A stretch of 37,708 nucleotides of DNA from CAZART01 sp964487555 (GTDB lineage: Bacteria > Bacteroidota > Rhodothermia > Rhodothermales > VXPQ01). Below are positions 26,421 through 34,357 of the stretch, one piece after another; within the stretch, counting starts at the first letter, position 1, and the number at the start of each line of letters is the position of its first letter. The notes below the pieces were generated by a model, which worked only from the letters and a program-made list of their open reading frames with translations, did not search any database and had not been told where the DNA came from. The translations under genes and the position numbers were made by a program. The stretch is from assembly GCA_964487555.1 (NCBI GenBank), contig CAZART010000047.1, positions 1 to 37,708 on the forward strand, written 5' to 3'.

Positions 26421-26482
26421 CGACCCTCGACCCTCGATCATCGACCCTCTATCCTCGACCCTCGACCATCCTCGACCCTCGC
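26421..26482. repeat. Heptamer repeat CCTCGAC/CCTCGAT
   Basis: About eight copies of CCTCGAC and relatives, the complementary orientation of the GGATCGA heptamer at 25993-26270. Together they form a large, imperfect inverted arrangement between the convergent MFS and metalloprotease genes. A C-run follows up to the metalloprotease stop. Confidence 0.85.
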
Positions 26483-26499
26483 CCCCCCCTCCCCCTCGC

Positions 26500-29007
26500 T
26501 CAAAATCCGCACGCGTGGATTCCCGGGTCGTGGCGAATGAGCTGCCGGCGGCGGTATTCGACGCGCTCCAGGAAGTTCGGCCCTGCGGCGCCGATGGGGG
26601 AGCCGGGCGGTAGTGACAGTTCCTTTCTCTGCGGCTCGGGGTCGTAATCGCGGAAGAGGTAGCGGTCGAGCTCATCGTAGACCTGCGCGCGGTGCGCCAG
26701 CTCCTCGGCGTCTCGGTGCCCGCGCTGCTCGGCCAGCCACGTGTGGAGCTCGCGCAGATGGAGGTTCGTCTGGGCGCGAACGGACGGCGCGAGACGCTCG
26801 GTCTGCGCCAGCGCCAGGAGCTCGTCGATCCAGACTTGCTGAACGATCCGGGCGAGCTCGGCCTCGTAGTCACCTTCGGCCGCGACCGTTCTCCAAACAT
26901 ACTCGGTGACGCGGTCGAGGACGTCGGTGAGGCCGGGGAGGTCGGCGTCGGCGTCGTGCTGGTAGATGAGGCGGGCGGCGCGCTGGGGGTTCAGCAGGCC
27001 CTCGAAAACCATCGTCGCGGCGACTTCGGCCGGTGCGTAGGCGTCGAAGATCAGGCCGCTGTAGCCCTCGAAGAGCTCGCGGTGGTGGTCGTAGCCGGGA
27101 GGACGTGGAGGCAGGTGCATCCGGATGTTGCGGGGGAGCGCCAGCGCCCGCGGTGTGACCGTCTCGAGGAGGGCGTCGACGGCCGCTCGCTGCATGGCTG
27201 CGGGCACCGGAGCGGGCAGCGGCAGGTCGTCCCCGCGCATGGCGTAGGCATATTCTACCCCGCCTACGGCCTTGGCCGTACCGTCCACCTGATATCGGTG
27301 TCGAAGATAGAGCGGCACCAGCGCTTCTTCGAGCTGGGCGATCGGCCGGCCGGCGCGGATCGCCGCGAGCCCGAACTGCTCGAGCGCGGCGTTGCGCACC
27401 CGCATCTCGCGGGCGAGATTATCGATCGGGTCGGCGCCGTTGTCCCAGAGCGTGGCGAGCGGATGCGCGGCGCCGGCGGGGCGCGCGTCGGCGTCCGTGA
27501 TGTAATGGAGGCCCTCTCGGTGCGTTGCGGCGACGATCTGCGCGAGCGCCTCGCGCTGCGAAACGGAATCGGGAAGGATCGAGTAGCCGTAACGTATCGC
27601 CGCGACGTCCCACGCGCCGATCCCGGAGTCGTAGGCATCGGCCAGGGAGATCTCGCCGGCGGGGTCGAGGCGGGCGAATGGGGCCGGGTAGTCCATCACC
27701 GACGCGCGGCCGTCCACCGACGCGGCGAAGTTGTGCGCCAGACCGAGCGTGTGGCCGACCTCATGGGCGGAGAGCTGCCGGATCCGCGCCAGTGCCATCG
27801 CGAGCATCGGATCGTTTTCAGCCGGGTAGCCGGCCTCGAAACCGTCGTCATACGGTGCCAGCAGGCCCTCCGCGATCAGGTAATCCTGCCGCACCCGCAG
27901 CGAGCCGAGCAGCACGTGGCCCTTGATGATCTCGCCGGTGCGGGGATCGGTGACCGACGTGCCGTAGCTCCATCCGCGCGTGGCGCGGTGTACCCATTGG
28001 ATCACGTTGTAGCGCACGTCCATCGGGTCGGCGCCCTCCGGCAAAATCTCGACGCGGTAGCCGCCGGGGAAGCCCGCCTTCTCGAACGCCTCTTCCCACC
28101 AGCGGGCGCCGTCGAGCAGCGCGCTGCGGACAGGCTCCGGCGTGCCGGGATCCAGATAATACACGATCGGCTCGATGATCTCACCGCTCGGCGATTTCTC
28201 CAGCCGGTGCCTCGTGATCCGCCGCTGCACCATCTCCTCGCCGATCGCCGCGGAATAGTCCGCGTACGAGCGCGGAAAATAGCCGCTCCGCGGATCGAAC
28301 GACCGCGGCTCGTAGCCCGCCGGCGGCAGCTTCACGAACGAATGCCGCACCCGCAGCGTGATCGCATACGGATCGGCCGCCGCCTCGCGCACGAACGCTC
28401 CGGGATCGTCGGACGTCAGCGTCAGGCGAGCCTCCATCTCCGTGTTGTTCGGAAAAGCCCTGGTGCCCGCCGGATAGACGGCGCTCCGCGACGACTCGAG
28501 GCTGAAGCTGCCCTGGCCGCTCCGGCGCAGTGCCCGCGCCGCGCCGTGGCCGTCGCGCACTACGAAGTCGGTGGCGTCGACCAGCACCCGCCCCTCCGTC
28601 TCGGCGGAGGCCGTGAAGCCCCAGACCACGCTCGGCGCGAAGGCATCCGCGACCGATGCGCGTTCCGCCGGGTTCTCGCTCGAGGCGCGATAGCGCAGAT
28701 TCGGCTCCACCAACAAAATCTTCGGTCCCACCCGCTCAAATCGCACGACCCGCTGACCGCCAAGCTGCGTCCGGTCCAGTCCCACGTCGTTCGACCCGAG
28801 CCCCGCCGGCTGCGAGACAACGTATAGAAACTCTTCCTCGAACCGCGGAATCTCAAGCCATAGCTTGCCTTCGCCGGCATCCCAGTAGATGGGGAAATAG
28901 CCGTCGTGCCTCTGGAAGCCCGTCGTTTCGGCGTCGATCGCCGGGAGCGATTGGGCCTGGACGGCGGCGGTGAGTAGAATGCAGCAGAGAAACGGGTAAG
29001 CTCGCAT
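26500..29007 (-). CDS. Secreted zinc-dependent metalloprotease (DUF5117/DUF4953 type)
   Basis: Exported protease of 835 residues from ATG at 29007, chosen because it gives a clean signal peptide (MRAYPFLCCILLTAAVQAQ); the frame stays open 37 codons further upstream without sense. The N-terminal part (HDGYFPIYWDAGEGKLWLEI) matches the beta-rich DUF5117 domain. The centre carries the metzincin-type zinc site HEVGHTLGLAH (His415, Glu416, His419, His425) followed by a Met-turn-like SVMDYPAPFARL. The C-terminal half matches DUF4953. No T9SS tail or lipobox is seen, so it is probably periplasmic or released. It is convergent with the MFS gene and divergent from a small membrane-protein gene 100 bases away. 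G+C is higher than in the neighbours. Confidence 0.93.
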   Translation of the reverse strand: MRAYPFLCCILLTAAVQAQSLPAIDAETTGFQRHDGYFPIYWDAGEGKLWLEIPRFEEEFLYVVSQPAGLGSNDVGLDRTQLGGQRVVRFERVGPKILLVEPNLRYRASSENPAERASVADAFAPSVVWGFTASAETEGRVLVDATDFVVRDGHGAARALRRSGQGSFSLESSRSAVYPAGTRAFPNNTEMEARLTLTSDDPGAFVREAAADPYAITLRVRHSFVKLPPAGYEPRSFDPRSGYFPRSYADYSAAIGEEMVQRRITRHRLEKSPSGEIIEPIVYYLDPGTPEPVRSALLDGARWWEEAFEKAGFPGGYRVEILPEGADPMDVRYNVIQWVHRATRGWSYGTSVTDPRTGEIIKGHVLLGSLRVRQDYLIAEGLLAPYDDGFEAGYPAENDPMLAMALARIRQLSAHEVGHTLGLAHNFAASVDGRASVMDYPAPFARLDPAGEISLADAYDSGIGAWDVAAIRYGYSILPDSVSQREALAQIVAATHREGLHYITDADARPAGAAHPLATLWDNGADPIDNLAREMRVRNAALEQFGLAAIRAGRPIAQLEEALVPLYLRHRYQVDGTAKAVGGVEYAYAMRGDDLPLPAPVPAAMQRAAVDALLETVTPRALALPRNIRMHLPPRPPGYDHHRELFEGYSGLIFDAYAPAEVAATMVFEGLLNPQRAARLIYQHDADADLPGLTDVLDRVTEYVWRTVAAEGDYEAELARIVQQVWIDELLALAQTERLAPSVRAQTNLHLRELHTWLAEQRGHRDAEELAHRAQVYDELDRYLFRDYDPEPQRKELSLPPGSPIGAAGPNFLERVEYRRRQLIRHDPGIHACGF

Positions 29008-29107
29008 GGGACGTGTGTGCAAGTGAGTCGGATGGGAGAATATACAGATTGGGGAGAACGGTGCTGAACCCCGCCGTGCCGACGCTGCGGCAGTCGCAGA
29101 AGGTCGT

Positions 29108-29437
29108 ATGCCTACCATTGCGAGGCTTTATATCAAAACGTCGCTGTGCTATCTCGGCGCCGCGCTGCTCACGGCGCTCGCGATGGCGGCCGGCCCGATC
29201 GCCGACGCGCCGGATACGGCGGCGCTGTGGCAGCCGTATCTTCATCTTTTCGTGGTGGGCTGGCTCACGCAGCTGATCATCGGCGTGGCGTACTGGCTTT
29301 TTCCGCGGTCTTCGCGCGAGAATCCGTTCGGCCGCTCCCGAATCGTCGTCGCGGCCTATGTGCTGTTGAATCTCGGACTGGTGCTGCGGCTCGTCGCCGA
29401 GCCGGGCTGGCCCCGCGTGCGAACGTTCAGGGGCTAA
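29108..29437 (+). CDS. Short membrane protein, probably internally deleted
   Basis: A 109-residue product with three hydrophobic segments (about 8-28, 41-64, 79-97): TSLCYLGAALLTALAMAAG, then LHLFVVGWLTQLIIGVAYWLFPRSSRENPFG, then VAAYVLLNLGLVLRLVAEP. From memory of the family, it resembles a four-helix heme-copper-oxidase-subunit-I-like protein of Rhodothermia, in which another helix lies between the RLVAEP segment and a terminal WPRVR. Here GWPRVRTFRG follows RLVAEP directly, as if the fourth helix had been lost. The His and Trp in HLFVVGW are kept. Function unknown. Confidence 0.55.
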   Translation: MPTIARLYIKTSLCYLGAALLTALAMAAGPIADAPDTAALWQPYLHLFVVGWLTQLIIGVAYWLFPRSSRENPFGRSRIVVAAYVLLNLGLVLRLVAEPGWPRVRTFRG

Positions 29438-29576
29438 CTCTACCCTTGATTTCCACGTCCATCCGGCGGATACTCAGCACGTCACCGTTTCTCGCGTATA
29501 CGCCGATGTCGAGTCCGGAACCCTTCTATTTGTCGACGCCTCCTACGATTCGATCCTCGATCAACTAACGCTATCC
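29370..29576 (+). pseudogene. Possible coding remnant in frame with the C5-epimerase-like gene
   Basis: Downstream of the small membrane-protein gene one frame stays open from the stop at 29367-29369 and reads as plausible protein (TLDFHVHPADTQHVTV, then SGTLLFVDASYDSILDQL). It has no ATG, GTG or TTG. It runs without a stop through the heptamer repeat into the next gene. It may be the 3' end of a lost gene whose stop was replaced by repeat DNA, or chance coding-like sequence. Confidence 0.3.
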
Positions 29577-31919
29577 TTGAAAAATCTCCATCCTCGATCC
29601 TCGATCATCGATCGGACTAACTCGATCCTCGATACTCCATCCTCGATCCGCCGTCCTCCGCCCTCGATCCTCGATCCTCGATCCTCGATCCTCGATCGTT
29701 GTACCACAATCCTCAGGACCGTCGCGTGCTGCGCGATACTGGCGATCGCGAGCGCATCGGTTGCCGGTGCCCAGGATCGCGTCGAAACGGCGCCCGTGCT
29801 TGATTCGGTGGCTGCGCACGCCGATCCATCCGCGCGCATATTCGAGCCGAGCACCACATTTAGCCCGCCCGATTCGATCGACCGCGCCGCGCACGGGCTG
29901 GCGATCTACGAGCTTGCCGATGTGGAGCAAATAGCGGAGGCCTACCGAACCGGGGGCGTGCGCTGGTTCTACGAACGGCATACGCCGGATTTGTTGGCGC
30001 CCTTTCTGGATTCCACGAACGTCCCGTTGATCGAGTACAACTTCGGATCGCACAGAAATCCCGTGATGACGAGCCAGGCTGCGCTCGCCTTCTACAACGG
30101 CTATCTCGATACGGGCTCCGAGGAGTATTTAGACGTGTTCAAAACCAACGTCGACTGGCTGCTTGAGAACCACGATGATTACTACCTCAGGTACGATTTT
30201 CCATGGCGGCACGGCGGCCGGCTGCTCGAAAGGGGGTGGGTCTCCGCGATGGGGCAGGGCGAAGCGCTGGCGGCCGTCTCGTCCGCGTACCACCTGACGG
30301 GCGAGCAGAAATACCTGGACGCCGCGACGGGCTTCTTCGAGACGCTGTATCGGAATACCGACAGCACGTGGGCCTTCACCGTCGACGAGCAAGGCTACTA
30401 CTGGCTGGAGGAATACCCGAATCCCGACACGTGCCACGTCCTTAACGGCAAGCTCTTCGGGCTCTGGGGGCTTTGGGCGTATTACGTAGTCACGGACGAT
30501 TCCTTCGCGCTCGAGCTGTTTGCGGCGGGTATTCGCACCATAGCCGACCACTATCCCATCTGGAATATTCGCGACAAGGACGAGTCGCGGTACTGTCTAC
30601 ACGGCCTCTACTTCCCATTCTACCACGAGACGCATCTACGGCAGTTCACGGACTATCTCACGTACTTCGAGCTCCCCGAGTTCGATGCGGCTACCGAACT
30701 GTTTCGGCGGCATCCCACGATATCAGGCTCGCACGAGAAGATCGATTTCGGATTCGTTGCGCTTGGGGACTCGACGGAGCGGCGTACGACGTTGTACAAT
30801 AAAGGCACGGATACGCTGGATATTGCGAACGTGTCGACGCACAACGCCGCGTTTTCGGTGGCGAATCGCAGCGCCTTCCTCGCGCCTGGAGATTCACTCG
30901 TAATTCCGATTAGGTTCGCGCCGGTCAACCCCCTAACGGTGAAGTCGACCTTGACGGTCTCCAGCAATGCCCGACTTATGCGCATCGACCTTGTCGGCGT
31001 CGGCGTCGATCACGGGTTAACCGCGGAGGAGACGACGCTCGAATTCGCCAACGTGATGGCATTGGCCACGGATACCCTTGAACTCCGCGTCAAGAATCAA
31101 CTTCGCGTGGAGGTTTCGATCGATTCGGTCGTAACGCGATCGGCTGCTTTCGACGTAGCCGGTGGCCCCTATTCGATCGAGCCGGATATGGTGGCCGTGC
31201 TCCCGGTCGTCTTCGCTCCGGAGATGATCCGCAGTTATTCGGACACCGCGTTTGTGCACGTTGACGGTGCAATCCCCCTGGCGATCCGGCTCGTCGGCGT
31301 AGCCGTTTCGCCGCTCATCCTCTCCGGTTTGGATGGATCGTCGACGATCGATTTCGGAAACGTTCCGATCGGGCGTTCGGACACCCTGGAGGCACTCATC
31401 GACAACGTGGGCCTTGCCCCGGTCACCGTATCCGACGTGCTTTCGGCGCAGGGTGACATCGAAGTGCTGGATGCCGTGGGCGTCGGTGTCGTTGCCGGAC
31501 AGTCCGCACGCCGGCTGCGCGTGGTGTTCGCGCCTCGATTGAAGGGGATCGTCACCGATACACTGCTTATCACGACAGACCTGAGCGCGGATCCGATGGG
31601 GCTACCGGTGCACGCCGAAGTGACGACCGGAGTGGGGGTAGCGGATGAGGAGATCCCCGACGCCTTCGCGCTGGAGCAAAATTATCCCAATCCGTTCCGT
31701 TCCTCGACGTTCCTGCGTTACCGCCTCCCGCAACGGGCGCATGTGCGAATGGCGATCTTTAATGCGCTGGGACAGGTTGTTCGAGTGGTAGTCGATCGGA
31801 TCGAATCGGCCGGCGTGCACACCCTGGAGGTGAGCCTGGACGGACTGCCCGGTGGCGTCTACTTTTGCCGCATGGAATCGGGGTCGTTTTCGCAGACGAC
31901 GAAGATCGTGTTGCTCTAG
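29577..31919 (+). CDS. T9SS-exported protein with D-glucuronyl C5-epimerase-like domain
   Basis: About 780 residues. After a repeat-encoded leader and an export signal (about 45-63, TVACCAILAIASASVAGAQ), residues about 100-375 resemble the C-terminal domain of D-glucuronyl C5-epimerase: an (alpha/alpha) fold with ERGWVSAMGQGEALAAVSSAY, LTGEQKYLDAA and CHVLNGKLFGLWGLWAYY. Three Ig-like ASPM/SPD-2/Hydin-type domains follow (IDFGFVALGDSTERRTTLYN; TLEFANVMALATDTLELRV; IDFGNVPIGRSDTLEALIDN). The end is a T9SS type A sorting domain (LEQNYPNPFRSSTFLRY ... GVYFCRMESG). The family acts on GlcA/IdoA in glycans, but activity here is inferred. The only in-frame start before the signal is TTG 29577, upstream of five heptamer copies, so the true start is uncertain. 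Confidence 0.82.
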   Translation: MKNLHPRSSIIDRTNSILDTPSSIRRPPPSILDPRSSILDRCTTILRTVACCAILAIASASVAGAQDRVETAPVLDSVAAHADPSARIFEPSTTFSPPDSIDRAAHGLAIYELADVEQIAEAYRTGGVRWFYERHTPDLLAPFLDSTNVPLIEYNFGSHRNPVMTSQAALAFYNGYLDTGSEEYLDVFKTNVDWLLENHDDYYLRYDFPWRHGGRLLERGWVSAMGQGEALAAVSSAYHLTGEQKYLDAATGFFETLYRNTDSTWAFTVDEQGYYWLEEYPNPDTCHVLNGKLFGLWGLWAYYVVTDDSFALELFAAGIRTIADHYPIWNIRDKDESRYCLHGLYFPFYHETHLRQFTDYLTYFELPEFDAATELFRRHPTISGSHEKIDFGFVALGDSTERRTTLYNKGTDTLDIANVSTHNAAFSVANRSAFLAPGDSLVIPIRFAPVNPLTVKSTLTVSSNARLMRIDLVGVGVDHGLTAEETTLEFANVMALATDTLELRVKNQLRVEVSIDSVVTRSAAFDVAGGPYSIEPDMVAVLPVVFAPEMIRSYSDTAFVHVDGAIPLAIRLVGVAVSPLILSGLDGSSTIDFGNVPIGRSDTLEALIDNVGLAPVTVSDVLSAQGDIEVLDAVGVGVVAGQSARRLRVVFAPRLKGIVTDTLLITTDLSADPMGLPVHAEVTTGVGVADEEIPDAFALEQNYPNPFRSSTFLRYRLPQRAHVRMAIFNALGQVVRVVVDRIESAGVHTLEVSLDGLPGGVYFCRMESGSFSQTTKIVLL
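29663..29697. repeat. Heptamer array CTCGATC, 5 perfect copies
   Basis: Five perfect CTCGATC units in the 5' end of the C5-epimerase-like gene, with scattered further copies from 29586. In the gene's frame three heptamers give seven codons (ILDPRSS). The same heptamer, in either orientation, occurs at 25993-26270 and 26421-26482. Confidence 0.92.
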
Positions 31920-32261
31920 GAGTGCAGCGTCCGGGGAAATTCCCTGATTCTTTGCGATCTGGGACACCCGCTGCGAGTAGGAGGGCATGCATCTGCGATG
32001 GATGCTGTCTATTTTTTCCGTCCTCGCAGAATGTGCGGCCGTGCGAACGTTCAGCTCGCGATCAGCCGGTGTGCGACGTTACCGGGTGTGCGACGTTACC
32101 GGGTGTGCGACGTTACCGGGTGTGCGACGTTACCGGGCGTGCGACGTTACCGGGTGTGCGACGTTACCGGGTGTGCGACGTTGCCGGGCTCGCGCCGGGC
32201 TCGCGTGCGCACGCCGGCATTGACGCCCCGCGAATTACAGATTTCAATAAACCTATTTCTG
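31920..32261. other. Non-coding region upstream of atpD
   Basis: 342 bases without a supportable gene. It holds a T-run near 32010, the 17-bp array (32071-32189) and an A/T-rich stretch directly before the atpD start that probably serves translation initiation. The atpD frame is open through the array but reads as repeat peptide. Confidence 0.7.
32071..32189. repeat. 17-bp tandem array, 7 units
   Basis: Seven head-to-tail units GTGCGACGTTACCGGGT (last base T or C, last unit with one substitution), ending about 72 bases before the atpD ATG. No spacers. Each unit holds an ACGT core. Confidence 0.95.
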
Positions 32262-33767
32262 ATGGCAGCGAAGAACACGCAGAAGGCTCCTGGTCAAATT
32301 GTCCAGATTATTGGTCCGGTTGTCGATGTCGAATTTCCGGCAGGATCCGTTGCCGATATTCTCGACGCAGTGACGATTCCCCGAGAAGGAACGGACGACC
32401 TCGTGCTCGAGGTGCAGCAGCATCTCGGTGAGAATCGCGTACGGACGGTCTCGATGGACTCGACCGACGGTCTGACGAGAGGCACGAAGGTGCACAACAC
32501 GGGCGGACCGATTTCGATGCCGGTCGGGGAGGAGGTTCGTGGCCGACTCATGAACGTCGTGGGAAAGGCCATCGACGGTCTTCCGCAGCCGAAGGTTGAG
32601 CAGCGCCGTGCTATTCATCAGGAGGCGCCCCCTTTCGACGAACTCGCCACGAGCATCGAGATGCTCGAGACGGGGATTAAGGTCATCGACCTGGTTCAGC
32701 CGGTTTCTCGTGGCGGAAAAGTTGGGCTCTTCGGGGGTGCCGGCGTCGGCAAGACCGTGCTCATAATGGAGCTCATCAACAACATCGCGAAGGCCCATGA
32801 AGGCCTGTCGGTGTTCGCGGGCGTCGGAGAGCGCACGCGTGAGGGGAACGACCTGATGCGCGAGATGCTCGAATCCGGCGTCATCCAGTATGGCGACGAA
32901 TTTCGCCACTCGATGGAGGAAGGGGGGTGGGATCTCTCCAAAGTCGACATGGAAAAGCTGAAGGAGAGCAACATCTCACTCGTCTTCGGTCAGATGAACG
33001 AACCGCCGGGCGCTCGTGCGCGTGTTGCGCTGTCCGGATTGACGGTCGCCGAGTATTTTCGCGATCTCGGTGGCCGCGACGTCCTGCTCTTCGTCGACAA
33101 CATCTTCCGCTTCACGCAGGCCGGTTCCGAAGTGTCCGCCCTCCTCGGCCGGATGCCGAGTGCGGTCGGTTACCAGCCGACGCTGGCCACGGAGATGGGT
33201 GAGCTTCAGGAGCGTATTACCTCGACGAAGGCCGGTGCCATCACGTCGTTCCAGGCCATCTACGTACCGGCCGACGACCTCACGGACCCGGCGCCGGCGA
33301 CCACGTTCGCCCACCTGGATGCCACGACGGTGCTCTCGCGCCAGATCTCGTCGCTGGGCATCTATCCGGCCATCGATCCGCTGGACTCGACGAGCCGCAT
33401 CCTCGATCCGCGCATCGTGGGCGACGAACACTACAAGACGGCTCAGGACATCAAGCAGCTGCTGCAGCGCTACAAAGAGCTGCAGGACATTATCGCGATT
33501 CTGGGAATGGACGAGCTTTCGGATGAGGATAAAGAAGTCGTTCAGCGAGCCCGACGTGCGCAGCGCTATATGAGCCAGCCGTTCTTCGTGGCCCAGCAGT
33601 TCACCGGTTTCGCGGGCAAATACGTCAAGATCGAAGATACCATCCGCGGCTTCCGCCTCATCCTCGACGGCGAGCTCGATCATCTTCCGGAAGGGGCCTT
33701 CGCGTATAAAGGCTCCATCGAGGAGGTCATCGAGGCCGGCGAGAAAATGCTGAAGGAAGACGAATAG
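32262..33767 (+). CDS. atpD: F1Fo ATP synthase subunit beta
   Basis: Catalytic subunit of the F1 head, where ADP and phosphate are joined. The start is ATG 32262 (501 residues), because the family begins with GQIVQIIGPVVDVEFP shortly after it; the open frame upstream only reads the 17-bp array. Visible are Walker A (GGAGVGKTV), GERTREGND with the catalytic Glu region, ALSGLTVAEYFRD, LLFVDNIFRFTQAGSEVSALLGRMPSAVGYQPTL split over the Walker B strand and the signature, and the C-terminal helical domain with the DELSDEDK segment that couples to the rotor. atpC follows after 13 bases. The other ATP synthase genes are not here, as is usual for split loci in this phylum. Confidence 0.98.
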   Translation: MAAKNTQKAPGQIVQIIGPVVDVEFPAGSVADILDAVTIPREGTDDLVLEVQQHLGENRVRTVSMDSTDGLTRGTKVHNTGGPISMPVGEEVRGRLMNVVGKAIDGLPQPKVEQRRAIHQEAPPFDELATSIEMLETGIKVIDLVQPVSRGGKVGLFGGAGVGKTVLIMELINNIAKAHEGLSVFAGVGERTREGNDLMREMLESGVIQYGDEFRHSMEEGGWDLSKVDMEKLKESNISLVFGQMNEPPGARARVALSGLTVAEYFRDLGGRDVLLFVDNIFRFTQAGSEVSALLGRMPSAVGYQPTLATEMGELQERITSTKAGAITSFQAIYVPADDLTDPAPATTFAHLDATTVLSRQISSLGIYPAIDPLDSTSRILDPRIVGDEHYKTAQDIKQLLQRYKELQDIIAILGMDELSDEDKEVVQRARRAQRYMSQPFFVAQQFTGFAGKYVKIEDTIRGFRLILDGELDHLPEGAFAYKGSIEEVIEAGEKMLKEDE

Positions 33768-33780
33768 AGAACGATAAATC

Positions 33781-34206
33781 ATGCCCAATCTCGCCGTCGA
33801 AATAGTTAGTCCGGACAGGCGCGTCTTCGGGGGAGATGCGCAGGGTGTACGGGTGCCCGGCGAGGAAGGCTCCTTTGAGGTGCTCTACAATCATGCGCCT
33901 ATGATCGCGGCGTTCGGCGTCGGTCCGATACGGATTACGACCGCCGCAGGGGACCGCATCTATTTCGCGACCAGCGGGGGATTTCTGGAGGTGCTCGACA
34001 ACAGGGTAACCGTTCTCGCCGAAACGGCCGAGCCGGCCTCCGACATCGACGTCGAGCGTGCACGAGAAGCTGAGGAACGTGCGCTCGAACGCCTACGACG
34101 CGCAGAGGAAGTGGCGGATCGCCGGGAAGCGGAGCAAGCGCTCGAGCGGGCGCGAAATCGCGTCCGCGTGTCGATGGGCCAGGTCGGTCACCGGGCCAGC
34201 GTGTGA
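33781..34206 (+). CDS. atpC: F1Fo ATP synthase subunit epsilon
   Basis: Rotor-stalk subunit that links gamma to the c-ring and can inhibit ATP hydrolysis. The 141-residue product has the N-terminal beta sandwich (LAVEIVSPDRRVFGGDAQGV, then PGEEGSFEVLYNHAPMIA) and a long C-terminal helical part rich in Arg/Glu (EERALERLRRAEEVADRREA). The helical part is complete, unlike the short epsilon of some Bacteroidota. It is co-transcribed with atpD and followed by an intrinsic terminator. Confidence 0.95.
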   Translation: MPNLAVEIVSPDRRVFGGDAQGVRVPGEEGSFEVLYNHAPMIAAFGVGPIRITTAAGDRIYFATSGGFLEVLDNRVTVLAETAEPASDIDVERAREAEERALERLRRAEEVADRREAEQALERARNRVRVSMGQVGHRASV

Positions 34207-34284
34207 CACGCTCTTCCAGCTGATCGCCGGTGCGGACGAGCAAGCCTCGCGCGCCCAATCTGCAGCTCCGCGCTCCGCACCAGT

Positions 34285-34313
34285 AAGCCTGGGCCGATGG
34301 GTCCGGGCTTTTT
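34285..34313 (+). terminator. Intrinsic terminator after atpC
   Basis: AAGCCTGGGCC (34285-34295) pairs with GGTCCGGGCTT (34300-34310) as an 11-bp stem with two G-T pairs and a GATG loop, followed by more T residues (TTTTT in total at the end). It ends the atpD-atpC transcript and separates it from the carbonic-anhydrase-like gene. Confidence 0.85.
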
Positions 34314-34357
34314 GATATCTTCACGGCTCAACCGTATGATAACCAGCCGAGAACGCC

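Noticed and set aside
26692..28827. 711-codon open frame on the plus strand
   Set aside because: It is the antisense shadow of the zinc metalloprotease, whose signal peptide and HExxHxxGxxH motif are clear; the shadow reads as Arg/Gly/Val-rich sequence without domains.
31985..32016. Hairpin plus T-run after the C5-epimerase-like gene
   Set aside because: The stem is only 5 bp (GCATC/GATGC) and separated from the T-run by several bases; too weak for a terminator call.
29416..32054. 15-bp identity CGTGCGAACGTTCAG at 29416-29430 and 32040-32054
   Set aside because: A 15-base match is expected about once by chance among all pairs in a window of this size, and it includes a palindromic core.
8344..32189. 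CRISPR arrays
   Set aside because: All arrays have directly abutting units with no unique spacers, and no cas gene is present.
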